A stretch of 17,721 nucleotides of DNA from Vulcanimicrobiota bacterium. GTDB lineage: Bacteria > Vulcanimicrobiota > Vulcanimicrobiia > Eremiobacterales > Eremiobacteraceae. The stretch spans positions 1 through 17,721 of the forward strand of contig JAFANK010000299.1 of assembly GCA_019232725.1 (NCBI GenBank), read 5' to 3'. Shown here piece by piece: positions 14,162 through 17,721 of this stretch. A program made the translations under genes and the position numbers. Each line of letters starts with the position of its first letter. Positions within the stretch are counted from its first letter, which is position 1. Below the pieces are notes generated by a model that was not told where the DNA came from, ran no database searches, and saw only the letters and a list, made by a program, of their open reading frames with translations.

Positions 14162-14796
14162 CGTTGTGACGACTGGGCCTCGACGAGGTCGTTCACGATG
14201 CGGTCGCTCAGCCGCTCGATGATCTCTGTCTCGCTGCGCGCCCGCACCAGCGCGTCATCGAGCGTGCCGAGCCCGGCGCCGGGAACGCTGAGCACCATGA
14301 CATAGAACTTGTCGGGCTGGGCGAAGAGCGGCTCGATATGCACGTCGCGCTGGCCGCCATCGTCGCTGCGGAAGATATAGCGTAGGCCTGCGAACGAACA
14401 AGTGCCGGCGATTGCGTCCCAACCTTCGTGTGCCGGAGCGTGCTGGAGCAGGACCTGGGATGGATTCAACCCCGCCATCGCTTGGATCGTACCGGCGCCA
14501 TCGATGCGCACAAAATACGGCGCAGAGTACTGCACGATGGGCACGGCTTTTTGGAGCACGCCGCGCATCCGGTCGACGGCTTCGAACGGTGAGTTCGGAT
14601 TGTTCTCCACCGTCTCGACCTTGGTTTGGTCGATGAGCAGCACGCGACCGCGTGCTGGGTCGGAGAAGATCACGCCGCCCGGTATTTGCTGCAGCGAAGG
14701 GTAGTCGCTATGCAGCTCGCGCAGCAGATCGGCTTGCGCGTTGGCGCTGAGCGGTGCCGCCGGCGCAGGACGGTACAAGCCGACAGAGATCTTCAT
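14158..14796 (-). CDS. Conserved-looking protein of unknown function
   Basis: I do not recognise the family. The 212-residue protein has no signal peptide or membrane segment and looks like a soluble mixed alpha/beta protein. It has an N-terminal strand 'MKISVGLYRP' and a helix with 'LLRELHSDYPSLQQIPGG'. Two strands follow ('VIFSDPARGRVLLIDQTKVE'), then a helix 'AVDRMRGVLQKAVPI', more strands, and a C-terminal helix 'IIERLSDRIVNDLV'. There are hints of the sporadically distributed TIGR04255-type proteins in the strand-helix order, but I would not assign it. The frame stays open to 15279, but that part is antisense to the E1-alpha gene. ATG 14796 is the first plausible start after it, with no strong ribosome-binding site. 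It converges with the patatin gene (stops overlap) and diverges from the dehydrogenase operon. Confidence 0.72.
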   Translation of the reverse strand: MKISVGLYRPAPAAPLSANAQADLLRELHSDYPSLQQIPGGVIFSDPARGRVLLIDQTKVETVENNPNSPFEAVDRMRGVLQKAVPIVQYSAPYFVRIDGAGTIQAMAGLNPSQVLLQHAPAHEGWDAIAGTCSFAGLRYIFRSDDGGQRDVHIEPLFAQPDKFYVMVLSVPGAGLGTLDDALVRARSETEIIERLSDRIVNDLVEAQSSQR

Positions 14797-15009
14797 GAAC
14801 GAGAACGGTCCGAGGTTGATAGTGCGCTCCCCAGCATGCGGTGTTGTGCTCCCACCGAGTGAAAGGATGCATCCGCACGACAGACACCTATGCCAGCTTC
14901 GCGCGCTGCGACCCTGCTCAGCACGCGTCACGCAGCAGCAAAGGTAATACCAAATATGCGTAAGAACCGATAACTCGACTACCCAGATTTCTCGTTTCCC
15001 GGAGGCACC
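14797..15009. other. Divergent control region upstream of the 2-oxo acid dehydrogenase operon
   Basis: This is the longest non-coding stretch in the window (213 bases). A comparatively AT-rich patch (about 14940-14978, including TAATAC and AAATAT) is the likely promoter area for the plus-strand operon, the minus-strand gene, or both. It contains the short dyad GGTA-A-TACC (14944-14952). I could not pair a convincing -35 with a -10 on either strand. GGAGG (15001-15005) is the E1-alpha ribosome-binding site. Confidence 0.45.
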
Positions 15010-16107
15010 ATGGACATCAAGCCGTTCACTGCGGAGCCGATTCGCGTGCTTGCCTATGACGGCACGCCGGTCGAGAACGTGGACAGACTCGGCATCGGCA
15101 AAGACGACTGGCTCAAGATGTATCGCTGGCTCGTCTTCGCACGCGCGGTGGACGACCGCGGTTACATCCTCGTCCGGCAAGGACGCGCCGGCTTTTATGC
15201 GCAGATAGCCGGCCAAGAAGCATCGCAAGTCGGTAGCGCGCTGCCATTGCATAAAGAAGATTGGATGTATCCCGATCACCGCTCGCAGGGCAGCATGTTG
15301 GTCAAGGGTCTGTCAGCTGCCGAATGGTTTGGCCACGTGCTCGGCAAGATGCTCGACCCAACCCAGGGCAGGCTCATGCCGCATGGACCAGGACGCAACG
15401 ACCTCCACATCGTGCCACCGTCGTCGACCGTCGGCAACAAGATCACCGAAGCCGTGGGCACAGCCATGGCGCAGCGCATCAAAAAGCGCAAAGAGGTCAC
15501 GATCACCTATCTCGGTGACGGCGCGACCAGTGAGGGCGACTTCCACGTCGGTATGAACTTCGCCGCGGTGTACCAGGCGCCGGTCATCATCTTCGTCCAG
15601 AACAACCAGTACGCGATCTCGATGCGTACCGAGCAGCAAACGCACACCAAGACGATCGCCGAAAAGGCCAAAGCTTATGGGATGGACGGCTACCTCGTCG
15701 ACGGCAACGACATCCTCGCGGTCTATCTGGTCACCAAGCACTGCGCGGACAAAGCACGCGCGGGCGGTGGCCCGAGTCTCATCGAGGCATATACCTATCG
15801 CTACGGGCCGCATTCGTCTGCGGATGACGACACGCGATATCGTCCCAAGGGCGAGCTCGAGATGTGGCGCACCCAGCGCGATCCTGTCACGCGCATGCGC
15901 AAGTTCTTAGAGACCAAAGGTCTGTGGTCAGAAGATCAAGAGCAAAAACTGCAGGCCGACGTCAAGGCACAGGTCGCCAAGGCGATGGAAGAGGCGGAGA
16001 AGAGTCCCGCGCCCGAGCCGATCACCGTGCTGGATTACGCCTACGAGCAGCTGACACCGCATCTCGAATGGGAGCGACGTGAGCTCGCCGCCGAGCTTGG
16101 CGTCTAA
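15010..16107 (+). CDS. 2-oxo acid dehydrogenase E1 component, alpha subunit (pyruvate or branched-chain type)
   Basis: E1-alpha with E1-beta forms the thiamine-diphosphate decarboxylase of the pyruvate or branched-chain 2-oxo acid dehydrogenase complex. The 365 residues are of usual length. The TPP/magnesium motif starts at GDG (169-171) in 'LGDGATSEGDFHVG' and ends at the Asn pair 198-199 in 'FVQNNQYAIS'. 'GFYAQIAGQEASQVG' near the N-terminus and 'RYGPHSSADD' in the active-site loop, with its conserved His, are as expected. The loop and the paired E2 motif TDKVTVEVPSP lean toward the branched-chain (Bkd) type, but pyruvate cannot be excluded. ATG 15010 follows GGAGG by four bases. It is the first gene of the E1-alpha/E1-beta/E2 operon, with 10 bases to the next start. 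Confidence 0.95.
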   Translation: MDIKPFTAEPIRVLAYDGTPVENVDRLGIGKDDWLKMYRWLVFARAVDDRGYILVRQGRAGFYAQIAGQEASQVGSALPLHKEDWMYPDHRSQGSMLVKGLSAAEWFGHVLGKMLDPTQGRLMPHGPGRNDLHIVPPSSTVGNKITEAVGTAMAQRIKKRKEVTITYLGDGATSEGDFHVGMNFAAVYQAPVIIFVQNNQYAISMRTEQQTHTKTIAEKAKAYGMDGYLVDGNDILAVYLVTKHCADKARAGGGPSLIEAYTYRYGPHSSADDDTRYRPKGELEMWRTQRDPVTRMRKFLETKGLWSEDQEQKLQADVKAQVAKAMEEAEKSPAPEPITVLDYAYEQLTPHLEWERRELAAELGV

Positions 16108-16117
16108 GAGGGAAATG

Positions 16118-17116
16118 ATGGCTACAGTTCAAGCGACGAAGCAGACGCAACTCACGATGGTGCAGGCGCTCCAGTCTGCGCTCGTCGAGGAGATGGAGCG
16201 CGACGAGGACGTCGTGATCCTGGGTGAGGACATCGGGCCGCGCGGCGGTGTTTTCCTCATCACCGAGGGCCTCATCGATAAATTCGGTGCAGACCGCGTC
16301 ATCGACACACCGCTTGCCGAAGCGGGCATCATCGGCGCCGCCGTCGGTATGGCGATGTACGGCCTCAAGCCGATCGCCGAGATCCAGTTCATCGACTTCA
16401 TCTTTCCGGGTTTTGACTTGCTCGTCTCAGAAGCGGCGAAGATCCGTTACCGTTCTGCCGGTCAGTTCGGCGTGCCCATGGTCATCCGGTCACCGTACGG
16501 CGGTGGCGTGCGTGGTGGCAGCTATCACTCGCAATCGCCCGAGTCGTACTTCGTCGCGACGCCAGGGCTCAAAGTGGTCGTGCCGAGCAACCCGTACGAC
16601 GCCAAGGGACTGCTGATCGCATCGGTGCGCGACCCCGATCCCGTCGTCTTCATGGAGCCGAAGAAGATCTACCGCGCCATCAAGAGTGATGTGCCGGCCG
16701 GTACCTACGAAGTGCCGCTCGGCAAGGCGGCGCTGACGCGTGAAGGCAAACACGTCTCGATCATCACGTACGGCGCGATGGTGCATGTCGCGCTCGAGGC
16801 CGCGGACGCCATGGCAAAAGAGGGCGTTGAGGTCGAGGTGCTCGATCTGCGGACGCTGCAACCGTATGACACCGACGCGATCATGCACACCATCGCCAAG
16901 ACCGGCCATGTCGTGCTGCTCCAAGAAGCGCCGCGCATCGGCGGTTACACGGGCGAGATCGCGGCGTTCATCGCCGAAAACGGGGTCGAATACCTGGAAG
17001 GGCCCATCGTTCGCGTGGCCGGCTGGGATACGGCGTTTCCTTACGCGCTGGAAAAGGCGTATATGCCGAACGCCCAGCGCGTGATCCGCGGGATCAAAAA
17101 GACCCTCAACTTCTGA
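16118..17116 (+). CDS. 2-oxo acid dehydrogenase E1 component, beta subunit
   Basis: E1-beta completes the alpha2beta2 decarboxylase and contacts the E2 core. The 332-residue length is typical. Recognisable blocks are 'VILGEDIGPRGGVF', 'VIDTPLAEAGIIGAAVGMAM', 'EIQFIDFIFPGFDLLVSEA', 'SPYGGGVRGGSYHSQSPE', 'VVPSNPYDAKGLL', 'ITYGAMVHVALEAA' and 'LDLRTLQPYD', all hallmarks of the family. The frame is open from 16079 inside E1-alpha. Two adjacent ATGs occur at 16115 and 16118; GAGGG at 16108-16112 gives better spacing for 16118, which I chose. It lies 10 bases after E1-alpha, and E2 starts 9 bases after its stop, so all three are translated from one message in matching amounts. Confidence 0.95.
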   Translation: MATVQATKQTQLTMVQALQSALVEEMERDEDVVILGEDIGPRGGVFLITEGLIDKFGADRVIDTPLAEAGIIGAAVGMAMYGLKPIAEIQFIDFIFPGFDLLVSEAAKIRYRSAGQFGVPMVIRSPYGGGVRGGSYHSQSPESYFVATPGLKVVVPSNPYDAKGLLIASVRDPDPVVFMEPKKIYRAIKSDVPAGTYEVPLGKAALTREGKHVSIITYGAMVHVALEAADAMAKEGVEVEVLDLRTLQPYDTDAIMHTIAKTGHVVLLQEAPRIGGYTGEIAAFIAENGVEYLEGPIVRVAGWDTAFPYALEKAYMPNAQRVIRGIKKTLNF

Positions 17117-17125
17117 GGAGAACCG

Positions 17126-17721
17126 ATGGCAGTTGAACTGGAGATGCCCGAGCTGGCGGAATCCGTCATCGAAGGCGAGATCGTGAAATGGTTGGTCAAA
17201 GAAGGCGAGCACGTCAAGCAGGATCAGCCGCTCGTCGAAGTCATGACCGACAAAGTGACGGTGGAAGTGCCATCGCCGTACGAAGGCGTCCTGCTCAAGC
17301 AGATCGCTCCGGAAGGTGCAGTCGTCCCCATCGGCAAGCCGATCGCCATCTTCGGTAAGGAAGGCGAGTCGCTCGACACCGCGCATGCGACGCCGGTGAC
17401 GACGGCGCCTACGGTGGTCGCGTCTGCGCCGGGATCGCCGGCACCGACGACACCAGAGAAACCGGTCGTTCCGCCGCAGAAGCTCGAGCCAAGCACCACT
17501 GCAACAGGCGCCGCCGCAACGCCGACACCTGCGCGTGCGCCGCAAGGAAATGGCCAGGCGCACAAAGTTGCATCACAAGGCGAGCAGGCCGTGCTCAGTC
17601 CCTTCGGGCGTCCGCTGGCGGCGCCGGCAGTGCGAAAGCTCGCGCGCGATCTCGGCGTCGATCTGTTCCACGTCCGCGGCTCTGGTGACGGCGGCCGTAT
17701 CCGCCGCGAAGACGTCCAACG
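17126..17721 (+). CDS. Dihydrolipoamide acyltransferase E2 component, 3'-truncated by window edge
   Basis: E2 is the core of the 2-oxo acid dehydrogenase complex. Its swinging lipoyl arm carries acyl groups from E1 to CoA. The 198 codons present give one lipoyl domain (about 2-78) with lipoylated Lys43 in MTDKVTVEVPSP, and a long Ala/Pro/Thr-rich flexible linker (about 85-150). The peripheral-subunit-binding domain follows (about 164-198, 'AAPAVRKLARDLGVDL' then 'GSGDGGRIRREDVQ'). The catalytic acyltransferase domain lies beyond the right edge. ATG 17126 follows GAGGAG by about five bases, 9 bases after the E1-beta stop. A single lipoyl domain is usual for branched-chain and many Gram-positive-type E2 proteins. 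The E3 gene, if in this operon, is outside the window. Confidence 0.95.
   Translation, partial: MAVELEMPELAESVIEGEIVKWLVKEGEHVKQDQPLVEVMTDKVTVEVPSPYEGVLLKQIAPEGAVVPIGKPIAIFGKEGESLDTAHATPVTTAPTVVASAPGSPAPTTPEKPVVPPQKLEPSTTATGAAATPTPARAPQGNGQAHKVASQGEQAVLSPFGRPLAAPAVRKLARDLGVDLFHVRGSGDGGRIRREDVQ

Noticed and set aside
14944..14976. Candidate sigma-70 promoter for the E1-alpha operon (TAATAC, AAATAT or TAACTC as -10)
   Set aside because: No -35 element resembling TTGACA occurs at suitable spacing for any of the three, so I record only an AT-rich control region.
14797..15279. N-terminal extension of the minus-strand unknown gene, including a Cys-rich stretch
   Set aside because: It crosses the divergent control region and is antisense to E1-alpha; the composition changes at ATG 14796.
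16490..17563. A 357-codon open frame antisense to E1-beta and E2
   Set aside because: The product is very rich in Arg, His and Asp with no recognisable domain. It mirrors two certain genes on the other strand, as expected of high-GC codon use.

Overview
The window is GC-rich bacterial chromosomal DNA with dense coding, few long gaps, and frequent GTG/TTG starts. I see no phage, IS element, CRISPR, tRNA or rRNA. The gene content is that of a free-living bacterium, probably aerobic or facultative: UvrA, NAD+-dependent ligase, a three-gene 2-oxo acid dehydrogenase operon, thiolase plus aldehyde dehydrogenase, and secreted proteins. The mix would fit a poorly cultured high-GC soil lineage such as Eremiobacterota/WPS-2. 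That placement is inference only and no sequence marker here fixes it.

Layout. 1-2763 (+) is uvrA, cut at its 5' end by the window edge. It is followed by a membrane-anchored protein with a degenerate PilZ-like domain (2811-3527), then a clear intrinsic terminator (3551-3577). A stand-alone PilZ protein (3614-3970) and ligA (4013-6025) come next, probably one transcript. On the minus strand an operon reads acpS -> nnr -> small secreted protein (8855 down to 6033), with a 4-base ATGA overlap between acpS and nnr. Divergent from acpS is a plus-strand archaemetzincin-like gene (8973-9503), which abuts tail-to-tail a minus-strand ADP-ribose-type Nudix hydrolase (9504-10022). Only 39 bases separate the Nudix start from a plus-strand thiolase/aldehyde dehydrogenase pair (10062-12764). 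An exported patatin-like lipase (12878-14161) follows, overlapping at its stop a minus-strand gene of unknown function (14158-14796). After a 213-base divergent region comes the E1-alpha, E1-beta, E2 operon (15010 to the right edge, E2 truncated).

How the genes fit together. The left part combines DNA repair (UvrA, LigA) with two PilZ-type proteins, which hints at c-di-GMP-linked surface regulation. The middle part carries metabolite-repair and cofactor functions: holo-ACP synthase, NAD(P)HX repair and a Nudix hydrolase. The right part is acyl-CoA, aldehyde and 2-oxo acid catabolism feeding acetyl-CoA.

The most unusual item is the archaemetzincin-like protein. It keeps all three zinc-binding histidines and the four-cysteine structural zinc site of peptidase family M54, but the catalytic glutamate of HExxH is alanine (HALGH, codon 9363-9365). 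It therefore looks like a natural pseudoprotease. I found no convincing evidence for a wholly new multi-gene system.
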